Source: Mytilus californianus
Taxonomy: Eukaryota; Mollusca; Bivalvia; Mytilida; Mytilidae
Length of the DNA stretch: 64,000 bases
Direction: 5' to 3'
Assembly (NCBI RefSeq): GCF_021869535.1
Contig: NW_026262712.1
Span: forward strand, 98,096,140-98,160,139
In this document: positions 32,546 through 44,884 of the stretch, piece after piece
How positions within the stretch are numbered: the first letter of the stretch is position 1
Layout: each line of letters opens with the position of its first letter
Made by a program: the position numbers and the translations under genes
The notes under the pieces: generated by a model
What the model saw: the letters and a program-made list of their open reading frames with translations, nothing else
What the model was told of the DNA's origin: nothing
Databases searched by the model: none

Positions 32546-33830
32546 TGCTGACTGTTTCTGATAAAAAAAAATAGAGATGAAGAATATCACTTTTGTTCTT
32601 CAGGAGTTATGGGCCTTGATTATTTAAAAATGGTTGAACAATTACACAATTTTTGTTGTTGTTGCTTCTAATGTTCCAGAGTTGCCCTTGAAAGATATCT
32701 TGGTAAAAACTGTTCCAGGATGTTTATTTAAGATAGCTTTGCATAGTTACTACCTACAACAGAGGGCAGTTTGGTTGACTTTCACTGCTACCTCATCTCG
32801 ATTTCAGAGTTATGCCTCTGAAGTTGTCTTAAAAAAGATGAAATTTTGGGTGATATTTTGGCCAAAAGAGAAAAAAGGAAGAAGCACACACAGAAATAAA
32901 AGTTATCTCTAGACTGGATAGGATGCTTAAAATTGTAAGATTGAGTTTCTGAATGATAATGCTAGTTTTTAGTTAGGATATTAATATTTTGTAAAAATGC
33001 AAGTTTTGTCTATTATCTTGAAAACTGCTATGAATAGAGAAAATCTGACAGGGGCAGAAATGTAGAGAATGTTAACTTGTTAAGTAAAAACTGTCAGACG
33101 ACTTCCAATATGAGTTATAGCCCTTAAATGTCAAATTTTATCATTTTTTTTTCATTTTTGTCTATTATTTTCAAAACAATAACAGATTCAGAGAAATTTT
33201 TATAAGAAAAATGATAAGTAAGACAAGATCTTCAAATATGTCAACATGGCTGAAATCATCAGACAACTTCTTATTGGAGTTATTTCTCTTTAGTGACAAT
33301 TTCTATGATTTTTTAGCTTTTTTGCCTTATATCTTAAAACTAAAATAGATACTGTAAATTCAGAAATTATTGCGTGCATTTATTATTGCGATTTTTGGAG
33401 AATGGACAAAAATGCGAGATTAATTATTGCGATTTCAGGAAAATTTGCATACAGATATATGTATCAAAAATCAAAATGCGAGTTCTTATTATTGCGATAC
33501 CCAGTCAGTCGCATTATTCGCATTAATAAAAACCTCGCAATAATTTCTGAATTTACAGTAGAAAGAAACTTTAAATAGCAAAAATGATCAACAAGTCAAG
33601 ATTTACAAATAAGTCAACCTCAGTTGATTTTTTATTAAAGTTATTGCCCTTTAATGACGATTTTTTTTCCAATTTTATGCATATTTGCGTATTATTTTGA
33701 AAACTATAATAGATAGATAGAAACTTTTCATAGCAAAAAATATCAGCAAGTTAAGATCTACAAATATGTCAACCCAACTGAAATTGTCAGTTAAATCTTT
33801 ATAGAGTAATTGCCCTTTCATGATGATTTT
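32546..33830 (+). repeat. Degenerate core monomers of a dispersed element
   Basis: Four or five units of about 150-180 bp share GAGTTATTGCCCTTTAATGA-like, ATTATTTTGAAAACT and AGCAAAAATGATCAACAAGT-like words. One is split by the MITE at 33352-33558. Typical of long-lived HINE-like cores. Confidence 0.55.
33352..33558. mobile_element. TA-flanked MITE (207 bp) with 23-bp perfect ends
   Basis: Left end CTGTAAATTCAGAAATTATT followed by GCG; the right end is its exact complement. TA at 33350-33351 and 33559-33560. The interior repeats TTATTATTGCGA and AATGCGAG words. It sits inside a core monomer whose uninterrupted wording (ATAGATAGATAGAAACTTTT) is visible at 33709, so the insertion point is resolved. 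Confidence 0.88.
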
Positions 33831-34500
33831 TGTGGAGCCTTCGACTTTTGTCGAAAAAGCGAGACATTATATCGATCCTACATTCCGCCGGCGGCGGCGT
33901 CCACAAATATTCACTCTGTGGTTAAAGTTTTTGAAATTTTAATAACTTTCTTAAACTATCCTGGATTTCTACCAAACTTGGACAGAAGCTTGTTTATGAT
34001 CATAGGATAGTATCCAGAAGTAAATTTAAAAAAAAAAAAAACCTGTTTTTCCACATTTTACTTATAAAATGGACTTAGTTTTTCTGCCTGGAAACATTAC
34101 ATTCACTCTGTGGTTAAAGTTTTTTAAATTTTAATAACCTTCTGAAACTATCCTGGATTTGTACCAAACATGGACAGAAGTTTGTTTATGATCAAAAGCT
34201 AGTATCTAGAAGGAAATTTTTATTAAAATTTTGTACTTGTTTATCCATATTTTACTTATAGATGGACTTAGTTTATCTTCCAGTTAACATTAGATACAGT
34301 CTGCAGTTAAATTTTTTAAAACATTTATTAGATTCATAAGCTATCCTGGATTTTTACCAAACTTGGACAGAAGCTTCTTACAATAAAAAATTGTATCGAG
34401 AGGAATATTTTTATTAAATTTTTTCCTCATCTCATTTTTGTTGAGCCTGTGATTAACAGCAAAAGTAGGCGAGACAATGGGTTCCGCGGAACCCTTAAGA
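33831..34500 (+). mobile_element. Hairpin-ended GTCTCGC-family element
   Basis: Left: TGTGGAGCC, hairpin TTCGAC-TTTT-GTCGAA (33840-33855), then GCGAGACATT. Core: three monomers with TCACTCTGTGGTTAAAGTTT, ACTATCCTGGATTTCTACCA and ACTTGGACAGAAGCTTG. Right: GTAGGCGAGACAAT followed by a perfect 16-bp palindrome GGGTTCCGCGGAACCC (34479-34494). A second right-end hairpin AGGCTCTTTAGAGCCT follows at 34548-34563, probably from another element of this group. Confidence 0.75.
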
Positions 34501-34566
34501 ATTTTTACCAAAAAATGGAGATAGCTGATGATGTAGGTGAGGCACACAGGCTCTTTAGAGCCTCTA

Positions 34567-35095
34567 GTTTGACATATACTTGCTAATATTGTTCCAAAAC
34601 TGACCCTTTCTTACACAATAATTGAAGACCCATTGATGGCCTTGGGCTGTTTTCTGCTCTTTGGTCAGGATGTTGTCTCTTTGACACATTCCCCATTTCC
34701 ATTCTCAATTCTAATAATTTCCCTACATGAATATTCTAGACAATGTCCCTAAATTGACTTCTTTATGTACTTTATACTTTAAGCATTGTCCTGAAACTGA
34801 CCCCTTTCTTATACTTGTACATGCTCAGCATTCGTCCTTAAACTGACCTCTTTCTTATACTTGTACATGCTCAGCATTTGTCCTTAAACTGACCTCTTTC
34901 TTATACTTGTACATGCTAAGCATTGTCCTGAAACTGACCTATTTCTTATACTTGTATACATGCTAAGCATTGTCCTGAAACTGACCTATTTCTTATACAT
35001 GTACATGCTAAGCATTGTCCTGAAACTGACCTCTTTTTTTATACTTGTACATGCTAAGCATTGTCCCCAAATGACCCCCTTTCTTATACATGTAC
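34567..35095 (+). repeat. 45-bp minisatellite interrupted by a dispersed repeat
   Basis: Unit AAGCATTGTCCTGAAACTGA-CCTCTTTCTTATACTTGTAC, about nine copies. The best-preserved run is 34790-35095; diverged copies lie at 34567-34620 and 34725-34790, on either side of an inserted dispersed repeat. Confidence 0.85.
34618..34722 (+). repeat. Dispersed mussel-type repeat, inserted in the 45-bp array
   Basis: ATTGAAGACCCATTGATGGC, TCTGCTCTTTGGTCAGGATG, then TTTGACACATTCCCCATTTC. Related to 15757-15925. Confidence 0.65.
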
Positions 35096-36380
35096 TTATC
35101 TCATAAGGAGAACATCTTTGAGGACAATGTTTGCAGTGTTAATTGAATTAATAAAACACTTAAATCTATTGTAAAACTTCCTTCCGACATTTTTATTTTG
35201 AGTTTATTCCCGGATACAGATATGTTTATGTGACGCAATGTACAGTAACCGTGGATGTTTATTATAATATCCCTCAAGTAGTACATATTTATAAGTACAT
35301 GGGATCATTTTTTTGGAAATATGATCAGGATTAAAATTGAAGGTAAGATTCTATTTTTAGAATAATGATGTTAAAAAGTTGATACATGGTTATAACAAAG
35401 TGGAAAAAGAGAATTGCAAATACTGTTAGAATAAGCCTATAATTTTCTTTTAAATTTGGGTGTGTGAGGAGAACCTTTGCCAAAACATTTTATGAAATTT
35501 TTATTCTACAGAAGGAAAATACAAGAATTGTCATAATTAATATGAAACTGAGAGTTCTTCTTTATAACTTATGATTGCAAAAAGATAGATTCACATGAGT
35601 ATTTGGATTCTGCAGAAATTCAGAACGTTGATTTTCATATTCCAGAAGTTTTAATAGACTACATTATTATAATACATGTCATTGAATACTTGCCACTAAA
35701 GTAACCATCAATCATTTTATCATTTAGTTCAAATAGACAGATGACCTTCCAAAAATAAATATCAAATTCTGCAAATTATTACCGAACTAGATCTACAACA
35801 TAAATAAGCTGTATCATTCTTTATAGACCTCACTAGAAAGTGTATTTTAAATGTCTTTCTTTTTGTGAAGTCTGGTGTTGTTGGCTTGTATCATTGATGT
35901 TTTGTCCACATTGCTTTTCAAAAATCATTAAAGATGTACGAGCTAAAATTTATAATTGCTTTATTCTTCAAATGAAATTTTATTTTGCCTTAAATTTGAC
36001 TTGGGCTTGGTGTCAACATGAATTCAGAGTCAGATATCATTTAAAGTCAAAGGTCCACAAAATTATAGACAGCTGAATCACTTTTTGATTACTGGTGTCT
36101 GTATAGTTACATAAAATCCCATTTATTGTTCAATTCAAGCCAAAACCAATACAGCTTATATATATTATATCACATGATACTTGAACAGCTGTTGCTGTAA
36201 CCTTAGCTAACTTGAAGACCAGATTGTAGTAGTAACATTTAGACCCTGCATTACAAACAGTGCTTCTTCCTTCATTTCCTTAAGCTAGTGGTCATCCTGT
36301 TTGTAAATTGACTTATGATGCAGGTTATTTTGTTTTATCTTAATACTTTTACGACATATGGTCTAGATAGGAAAACAGGG
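35096..36380. other. Intron, nothing recognised
   Basis: AT-rich. No element ends, arrays or exons with convincing splice sites. Confidence 0.4.
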
Positions 36381-36382
36381 TG

Positions 36383-36765
36383 AGCATGCCTTCTCCCCTA
36401 CACATGTTTTTCCTGTTCATAGCATGCCTTCTCCCCTACACATGTTTTTCCTGTTCATAGCATGCCTTCTCCCCTACACATGTTTTTCCTGTTAATAGCA
36501 TGCCTTCTCCCCTACACATGTTTTTCCTGTTCATAGCATGCCTTCTCACCTACACATGTTTTTCCTGTTAATAGCATGCCTTCTCCCCTACACATGTTTT
36601 TCCTGTTCATAGCATGCCTTCTCCCCTACACATGTTTTTCCTGTTAATAGCATGCCTTCTCCCCTACACATGTTTTTCCTGTTCATAGCATGCCTTCTCA
36701 CCTACACATGTTTTTCCTGTTAATAGCATGCCTTCTCCCCTACACATGTTTTTCCTGTTAAGCCA
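36383..36765 (+). repeat. 38-bp minisatellite, ten copies
   Basis: Unit AGCATGCCTTCTCCCCTACA-CATGTTTTTCCTGTTCAT. Variants TTCAT/TTAAT and CCCC/CACC recur in a pattern spanning four to five units, suggesting block duplication. Confidence 0.93.
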
Positions 36766-36867
36766 GGCTATCTGGACAAAGTGTAGTTCATTGTTGTGTG
36801 TCTTTGTCTATACATCAGTAACTGTTTGGAGTTGAGTGTTGTGGATCTTGGTTGACCTCAGGTTTGT

Positions 36868-37013
36868 TTTACTGTCCAATCTGGTCTGTTATACTGTCCA
36901 ATCTGGTCTGTTATACTGTCCAATCTGATCTGTTATACTGTCCAATCTGGTCTGTTATACTGTCCAATCTGGTCTGTTATACTGTCCAATCTGGTCTGTT
37001 ATACTGTCCAATA
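36868..37013 (+). repeat. 22-bp minisatellite, about seven copies
   Basis: Unit CTGTTATACTGTCCAATCTG plus GT. Three units make 22 codons, so the run stays open in frame (WSVILSNLVCYTVQS); taken as non-coding. Confidence 0.92.
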
Positions 37014-37015
37014 TA

Positions 37016-38560
37016 TTTGATGATTCCTGTTAAGACTTCATGTATTATTTATAATCATAGAGGCAATGCATTTTACAGCACACAATTAGTATAATGCAAT
37101 TTATGATAACTTTAGGGATACATTTTGTTTTGATGCTGTTAATTTTTAGTTAACTATAAGATTCACTCTTAAAAACTCTCTCCATAGGAAATTGGGATAG
37201 GGTATTTAAGGAGAGAAAAGACCCCTTCAATCACCAGCAATTGTGTGGTTACATCATATAATGACAAACCACCTTAAGTGTACTGTAATCTAGAGGCAGA
37301 CAAAACAACTAAGTACCATGTGACCTTTACTGTCATTATAACAGGTGGCTCGGGACCTGTTACTGTCATTAACAGGTGCCTAACAGGTTGTAGACATTTT
37401 GACAGTTTGTTTTGAGTTTTTTCAAGGATACTTAATTGTTATTGTAAACCACTTTCATAATATGTTCATGGTAACAAGAAATATAACCACAGTTACCATA
37501 TCTGTTTATTTATTATTCAACAGTATTTATTATTGGAAGATGATTGGACTTATTATTCTGGTTTTCCTTTTTATTTGATACATGAAAATTATAAGAACAA
37601 GAAATTTTTAATTGAATTAAAATATTATCTCAAAGATATACACCCAAGCTATTTTTTTGTGGGCTGTGAGAACTGTTTTTTTTTTCTGTTCCCCAATATC
37701 TTTATTAAAAAAGGTTTTTTCTTTTAGTTTTTTTCTTTTTTTTTATTCTTTCTTTCTTTTTTATTATTATTTATTTAATTAAATTTTACAATGTATTTTT
37801 TATCTTGGGGAGGTGGGGGTTCTGAATGTAAACTTTCTTAGACTGACAGGTCAGTTCCTTCATAATATAAGCATTGTTTTTTTTTATTGAAATATCCCAA
37901 CTTGAGCTTTCGTTGTTTCACAATTTGGCTGTATTAAGTCATAATAATTTGCTACTGGATGATAAAGTTCTATCATGTATGACCTTTGAACTCCTTAACA
38001 TACTCCAAAACGGGATATAACTGATTAGAATGAAACATGAGAGATACCTGTATATTTCTGTATGAAATAGAACACATGCTTTGTAGAAAATGGAGGAAAT
38101 TGATTTCAATTTTGATGAAGGTAATTAACAATTTAAATATTAAATTTTGGTGGAAATGTTATTTAACAAAGTTATTGATTACTTTGTTTTTTTCCACTAC
38201 TGGTCAGGTTGGGTCACTACTGGACAGTTACTGATGCACTGTGATACATTACTTGTACCTTTTGACTATTTTATTTTGATTTCCTACTGTTACAAAGAGA
38301 ATTTTAATTGTCTTAGTTCTCATTCTTACAAATATAAGGAGTCCATTCTGACTTACAGTGTTTGTAATTAATAATCATCCAAAATGAAAAAAAAGTTAAA
38401 TCTGTTCCTCTTGAGCATGTTATAAGTGGAATAATTGAGATATTAATCATTAAAAAGATTTTAGTGAAAATAATACCCCCCAAAAAAACCTTATCAAAAT
38501 ATAACTTCAGTGTTTCAATAATACTGAGTTATCATTTCAGAGATTCGATGTTATGGACAT
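37016..38560. other. Intron, nothing recognised
   Basis: T-rich low-complexity tract at 37670-37790. No exon or element found. Confidence 0.4.
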
Positions 38561-38652
38561 TCCAGTGACCAGCAATTGTTTACATCTTTATCCTCTTGGT
38601 GTATGTATAGTTGTCTCATTGGCAATCATGCCACATCTCCTTATTTTTATAT
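38560..38652 (+). repeat. End fragment of the dispersed mussel-type repeat
   Basis: TATAGTTGTCTCATTGGCAA, TCATGCCACATCTCCTTATT. Same family as 11935-12128. Confidence 0.55.
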
Positions 38653-39559
38653 CTTGTATAGAAAAACATTAGATAAATAGATCCCAGATAACAAAAAGTC
38701 ACACAGAATTCCATTGTGAAGCCTTATAAAGAAGAGGAATTCTTTTATCAGTTTTCTGATATTGTGCATTTTTTTACCTCAGAGGGTAGTTGAGAAGAAA
38801 ATTTATGGGTGTCATTTATATTAGGGACAAATTGTAATATGTAACATAAATACCCTAGTATACAGATTATCACAGACTTTTCAAATACATTTTACATTGA
38901 TTTGATCACATTTTGATGAACTGTTTCTATTATGCACAGCTTTGTTCAGATTGAATTTCATCCTGATTTTTGATTCAAGGGACACTTTACAATTTTTCTG
39001 TAGTTGCCAGTTGTCATGTGATAACATATTTTGTAGTCCAGTCAGTAATTTATGGTGACCATCATATATATGCTAACACAAGTTTGTTCAAAATTTGTGT
39101 AAATGCAAGGCTGACTATATTAATAACTAAAAATTTCAAGAAGCTGTAAAGTAATATTTTTTCTGTGGGTTGTGGGCTCAACTTACACTTAGTTATTTAC
39201 ATGGCTCACTGATTGATATATTGATTGTTGTTTGCTAATGTCCAGTTGCCTTAAAGGACTGATTCACTGCAGTATTTTTAGGTAGGATAGAGTGAATAAC
39301 CTGTTGCCTAATTTTGATATTAAACTATTACTGATTTTGATTTAAAGCTAACTTCTTATGATTATCAATTTGAGAAGGTATCATGTTAGTCTTCTTTTTT
39401 GTCACTTGAATTAAGTAAATTATCTGTTAAGTAAAGTCCTTCAGATGTTCTTAAAGAAATTAGTCTGTCCGATAAATATTAATATGTATATTTTTTATAA
39501 TTTTTGTCTTGCATCCTTTCTTAATAGATTTAAGGGATTCAAAATTAAATTTTTCATAA

Positions 39560-40580
39560 TATGAGAAACAGCAAAAACTGCTAAATTAGCCTGATTTTGA
39601 TGATCCACAGATTACCCCAAAAGACTTTTTCTCTTATACCCAGTCAGGGGCCTCGGTGGCCAAGTGGTTTAAGTAGTCGAACTCCTGTATCACTAGCCAG
39701 TCAACACTGAGGTTGTGAGTTCGAATCCCGCACGGGGCAGGTGCACTCGACTCCAATCTTAATTGAATAGGATTGTCAGTTTCCTACCGAATGTCGCTGG
39801 TTCTCTCCGGCTTCCTCCACCAATAAAAACTGACCGCCACAAAATAGCACAATAGTGTTGAAAGTGGCATTAAACACCAATCAATCAATTTACCCATTAA
39901 AAGAGGGGACATATCATGGTAAACCAACGTCTGTCCGTCTGTCAGCACTTTGTTTCGATAACTGAAATTTGCTTTAACCATTTGTCATGAAACTTTAAAA
40001 CAACATTAGGGTTGACAGAAGAAACCTCCCTTTTGATTTAAAAAAAAAAAAATATCATCTCTCCAGAGTAACATGACTTAAAACCTTCGAATTTAAGGCA
40101 ATTTTACACATATAGTCCACTAACTCCAGTATGCTTTGCTTGATTTCCTCAAAACTTAACGCTATTGTTTGGATTGATAAAAATAACCTCCCTTCCGATT
40201 TAGAAAGTTTTCGGGTTTGCTGTTCCACAGTTAAGAGACAGTCAGATTTAATTAATTTTTTTATCATATGGAACCATAACTTGATTATGCTTGGAATGAT
40301 TTACTGAAATCTTTACATATTTGTTGGAATTGGTGAAAGTAAGATGATATTAAATTTTGAAAACTTTCTGAATTGTCATCCAGAGTTATGGTACTTTGGG
40401 TGTCAGATTACTAAAGGCAATTTTTATATGTCTGGCACACATTCTTGTATGCTTGGGTCAATTTACTACAAAATTCGCTTTGTTGTTGGGATTGGTGAAT
40501 GTATTACTGGCTTTTGAATTAAGTAAATTTTTTGTTTTATTAATACTGTTAAGGATGTTAGCTGAGTCCTCTTGTTTTTG
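39560..40580 (+). repeat. Degenerate core-repeat element split by a SINE
   Basis: Monomer words such as AACGTCTGTCCGTCTGTCAG, GTCATGAAACTTTAAAACAA and ATAACCTCCCTTCCGATTTA recur about every 170-180 bp from 39895 to 40570. The SINE at 39647-39889 is inserted near the left side. Confidence 0.45.
39647..39889 (+). mobile_element. tRNA-derived SINE
   Basis: The head (39647-39738) has an A-box-like GGTGGCCAAGTGGTTTAAG and a B-box-like GTGAGTTCGAATCCC, with a long variable region as in Leu/Ser tRNAs, but the acceptor stem does not pair well. The body includes GGTTCTCTCCGGCTTCCTCC and CACCAATAAAAACTGACCGC; it ends CACCAATCAATCAAT. It resembles molluscan V-SINE-type families (recalled, RUDI-like); internal Pol III promoter expected. 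Confidence 0.78.
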
Positions 40581-41159
40581 AATTTTTGACAGATATTCGG
40601 AATCCTTTGGTTTTATCCATGTAATATGCCATTAAAAATTTTGCCCACTAAACCCTATTTTTCTTTCCATCATTTGATTACATATAGTTTAAAATGTCAT
40701 CTTTGAAAATCTTATAAAATCCTTGTTATTTTTTCATAATTTTTGGAAGAAAAAAAGTGTCAATGTTAAATCTACGAAAAATCTAGAGAGAATTATTTCC
40801 CACCAGATTTTCAATGGCTTATATCTCGAAAACAAGCACACGGACCCTTAATTTTATTCTGCTTTTTTAGTTTCTTTATATATACTATTAATTTATAACA
40901 GTCTTTTAAAAAATCTTGTTATTTTGAAACAGAGTAGCGAACATCCTTAAAGACTTGTGGGACTTTTAACAGTCATATTTGATGCAATATTTATACACCT
41001 TGGGATATCCTCATGCATGTTTTCTACAGATCCGTTTTACTAACGTCTTGTTAGACTTTAAGCCTTCTAAATATTTCATTTTCTTCTCTCAACGTAATTG
41101 TTAAATGCACAATGCATTTGAATTGTGTGCTCTTGGCACATCTACATATTAAGTTTTAT

Positions 41160-41565
41160 TGACCACACACGATACTAATAGGACCTAGCATTATGTTTTA
41201 TTCCCCACACACGATACTTAGGACCTAGCATTATGTTTTATTCCCCACACACAATACTTAGGACCCAGCATTATGTTTTATTCCCCACACACGATACTTA
41301 GGACCTAGCATTATGTTTTATTCCCCACACACGATACTTAGGACCTAGCATTATGTTTTATTCCCCACACACGAGACTTAGGACCTAGCATTAAGTTTTA
41401 TTCCCCACACACGATACTTAGGACCTAGCATTATGTTTTATTCCCCACACACGATACTTAGGACCTAGCATTATGTTTTATTCCCCACACACGATACTTA
41501 GGACCTAGCATTATGTTTTATTCCCCACACACGATACTAAGGACCTAGCATTATGTTTTCCAGTC
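41160..41565 (+). repeat. 40-bp minisatellite, ten copies
   Basis: Unit GGACCTAGCATTATGTTTTA-TTCCCCACACACGATACTTA, nearly identical copies at 41221, 41261, 41301 and so on. High uniformity suggests recent expansion. Confidence 0.95.
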
Positions 41566-41929
41566 TCTGTGTCCATTCATTTATTATTCTGTTGGTTAAG
41601 ATATTTGGTTAAGGTTGTGACGATGTGGTCATATCAACTGGAAATTTTTTGTACATGGTAATTAAGAAAATATGAACGTTTTGAAATACATGTCAAATTA
41701 GGAGGATAATGTGAGGGGGGCATGGTGTTGTATGGACACATATATTCTTGTTCAGAATTATTTATATTCTTATGCTTTCAGTATTAGTATTGTGACAAAC
41801 ATATATTGATTGCAATTTCATCTATTCAAATCGGTTTATAGATGAAATCTATTAAAAAAAAATAGGTCAGTATACAATTATATTGACCTAGCTTTATAGA
41901 ATATATGTTTCACAGGTGACGATGGAATT

Positions 41930-42255
41930 ATGTTCCAATGGTTTTAACCACAATCCTGTCTTCTTTTCCTTGATTGTGACTTACCAAATCAGACTTATCA
42001 CTGGGTTTGAACTTACGTGAGCAACAGGACAGGTGCCACATGTGGAGCAGGATCTGCTTACCCTTTCAGACAGCCTGAGATCACCCCACTTTTTTATTGG
42101 GGTTCCTGTTGCTTAGTCTTTAGTTTTCTATGTTGTGTTTTGTAGACTGTTGATTGTCTATTGGTTGTTTTTCATTTTTTTGCCATGGCATAATGTCAGT
42201 TTATTTTCGAATTATGAGTTTGAGTGTCCCTTTGGTATCTTTCGCCTCTCTCTTA
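41930..42255 (+). repeat. Long dispersed mussel-type repeat
   Basis: GATTGTGACTTACCAAATCA, GGTGCCACATGTGGAGCAGG, ATCTGCTTACCCTTTCAGAC, GTTTTCTATGTTGTGTTTTG and GTCCCTTTGGTATCTTTCGC in order. I recall this string as one of the commonest repeats in Mytilus; it is the best single clue to the organism. Confidence 0.7.
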
Positions 42256-43147
42256 TACATCTAAGGAAAGGTGCACATATAAATATCAGTGTTAAATCTC
42301 ATACTAATATTACAGTCAAACACAAGACCCTGGCACTCATTTTAGTTTTCTCTCAATAAATGTGCAGATCAGGAATCATTTGTTGCCAACTATTTACTTG
42401 TAAATCAGTATACAGGGGATTTAAGTGGCAGGTTTTTTTGGTTTTTTTTCTCGATTAGAATTGAATCTTCCCTAAAAAATCCAAGGAAACCATACTTCTC
42501 ATAAGATGATAATACATGAATCAGTACACCAATAGGATCGGCAGACGAACAATCTGTAAAATTTGTTATGCTGATCACAGGACAGTACTTGTACTAAATC
42601 ATGAAGAATCCCTAAAGTTATGAACTCAGACTGATTTTTTTTAATTCCAAATTATACGTGACAGTTAGTTTGAAAACATCTCAATCAAGTGGACAAGCAG
42701 AGAATTTTATTGTTTTTATTATATAAACAAAACGTGTTAGGATACATGATACACCTGTTAAGTATTTCAATAATGATAACAATACAGATAAAAAGAAAAT
42801 TAATAAGCAGATAATCCCCACAAATTTAAGAGTGCTCTTATTAATAAGATCCTTTTGTGGGGAAATTGTACAGTTTCTAAACCAGAAATGAAATTTTATA
42901 CTGGAGTCACCAAAAAATCCTGAATTAAAAACAGTATGACTGTATTATAGTCAGCAATTCATGAAAATTTCCACATTACAGTATCTAAATATAAATATTT
43001 TTTTTTATAATTATATAGATATTTGTCGATTTGGATACTGCTTCAAGTTATAAAAGGTTTAAAAACAAATATGTTGATTTTTAAGTATTATTTGATAATA
43101 AATATTTTTTAATATTTCTTTTTAAGTATTGTTTAATAATAAGTATT
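42256..43147. other. Intron, nothing coding recognised
   Basis: A hairpin-capable pair TCCCCACAAA / TTTTGTGGGGA lies at 42816-42862. Otherwise AT-rich. Confidence 0.35.
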
Positions 43148-44112
43148 TTTGTCTCGCCTGAGACGAAAGTCGTGGAAAGCGAGACAAAGGGATTACTTTT
43201 GCGGCGACAGCTGCGATCACTGCCTCAACAATTGTTAAGTTTTCTGCTAAAATTAGTTTGATAGGAAGTACTTGTGATAGATCAATGATATTTTGTATGA
43301 AGTTGCATCATTAAACTATCAGTACATATCAGTTTGACAACTATTTTGAGGCCCAGAGTGCCCCCTAGGCCATGGTCCAGTGACTTTGAATTAATTAGCC
43401 ATTTTAAATGTTAAGTTTTCTGCTTAAGTAAGGTTTATAGGAACTACTGGTGATAGATCAATGATATTTTGTGTGAAGTTGCATGCTATCAGTACATATC
43501 AGTTTGACAACTATTTTGAGGCCCTGCCCCCTAGTCCATGGTTCAGTGACTTTCAATTAATTAGCAATTTTCAATAAGTTATCGCTTAAGTTAATTTGAT
43601 ATGAATTACTTGCAATAGATCAATGATATTTTCTATAAAGTTGCATTACCATCAGTACATATTAGTTTGACGACTATTTTAAGGCCCTGCCCCCTAGTCC
43701 ATGGTTCAGTGACTTTCAATTAATTAGCAATTTTCAATAAGTTATCGCTTAAGTTAGTTTGATATGAATTACTTGCCATAGATCAATGATATTTTCTATA
43801 AAGTTGCATTACCATCAGTACATATTAGTTTGATGACTTATTTTAAGGCCCTGCCCCCTAGACCATGGTTCAGTGACTTTCAATCAATTAACAATTTTCA
43901 ATGTTAAGTTTTATGATTAAGTTAGTTTGATAGGAACTACTTACAATAGAAAATATTTTCTATAAAGTTACATTGCTGTCTGTACATCTCAGTTTGTCAA
44001 CCATTTTGAGGCCTTACCCACCAGTTGGTCCAGCGACTTTGAATTAATTAGCAATGTTGCTGTCCATCAGATTGTCTTTTTATGAATTTTATGACGACGG
44101 GCGAAACATATC
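43148..44112 (+). mobile_element. GTCTCGC-family element with five core monomers
   Basis: Left end TTTGTCTCGC (43148-43157) and GCGAGACAAA (43179-43188) form a perfect 10-bp inverted pair. Five monomers of 160-175 bp follow, each with GATCAATGATATTTTxTATA, ATCAGTACATATCAGTTTGA and CATGGTTCAGTGACTTTCAA-like words. The right end is GACGGGCGAAACATATCTCT. No ORF. HINE-like architecture. Confidence 0.75.
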
Positions 44113-44660
44113 TCTGTGTCAACAGTTTATTTTAACATTTATACAGTTTTAAGTACCACGTTATTATAAATATTTTTTAACATTTATACAGTTTTATTAG
44201 TTCCACGTAATAATAAGTATTTTTTATCATTTATTTTTAAGTTTCATGTAATAAGAAGAATTTTTAACATTTAATATATTTTTATATGACGTCATTACTT
44301 TGACTGATATTTAATAATAAAAGAGTTTTTATTTTCTGTCCACATGTGAACGGTCAGGTGATAAGTTAGAATTGTCCAGGTGTGATCAAGTATGCCCAAG
44401 GTTAAGGAAAGGTGTAAAGATCAAGTTATCTCAATATTATCTCTTTATCAAATTATTATGCCTCAGAGTCAGGTGTTGGACAATGATATTTTAGAACTTG
44501 ACCTTTTATTTATTAACCAATATAATCTAGGTTTATAAACATATAATTTTGCCACTTATTCCAAACTTTATTTATGAAATCTTTAATTACTAGAACTGTT
44601 CTGACAAACAAATAGAAAACTCCTAAGAATTGGAAGTGTGTGACAAGTTTGATTTGAAAT

Positions 44661-44815
44661 TCACATGTACTGTGAGTGAGTATATCATCATTCACATGTA
44701 CTGTGAGTGAGTAAATCATCATTTACATGTACTGTGAGTGAGTAAATCATCATTCACATGTACTGTGAGTGAGTAAATCAACATTCACATGTACTGTGAG
44801 TGAGTAAATCATCAT
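44661..44815 (+). repeat. 31-bp minisatellite, five copies
   Basis: Unit TCACATGTACTGTGAGTGAG-TAAATCATCAT at 44661, 44692, 44723, 44754 and 44785. Confidence 0.95.
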
Positions 44816-44884
44816 TCGTTTTAAATAAAACTACTGCTCTATTATGTAGGATAGTTACTAACTATGAAAACAACAGTCATTATA

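Noticed and set aside
39647..39738. Functional tRNA gene
   Set aside because: The acceptor stem does not pair and the sequence continues into a SINE body and tail.
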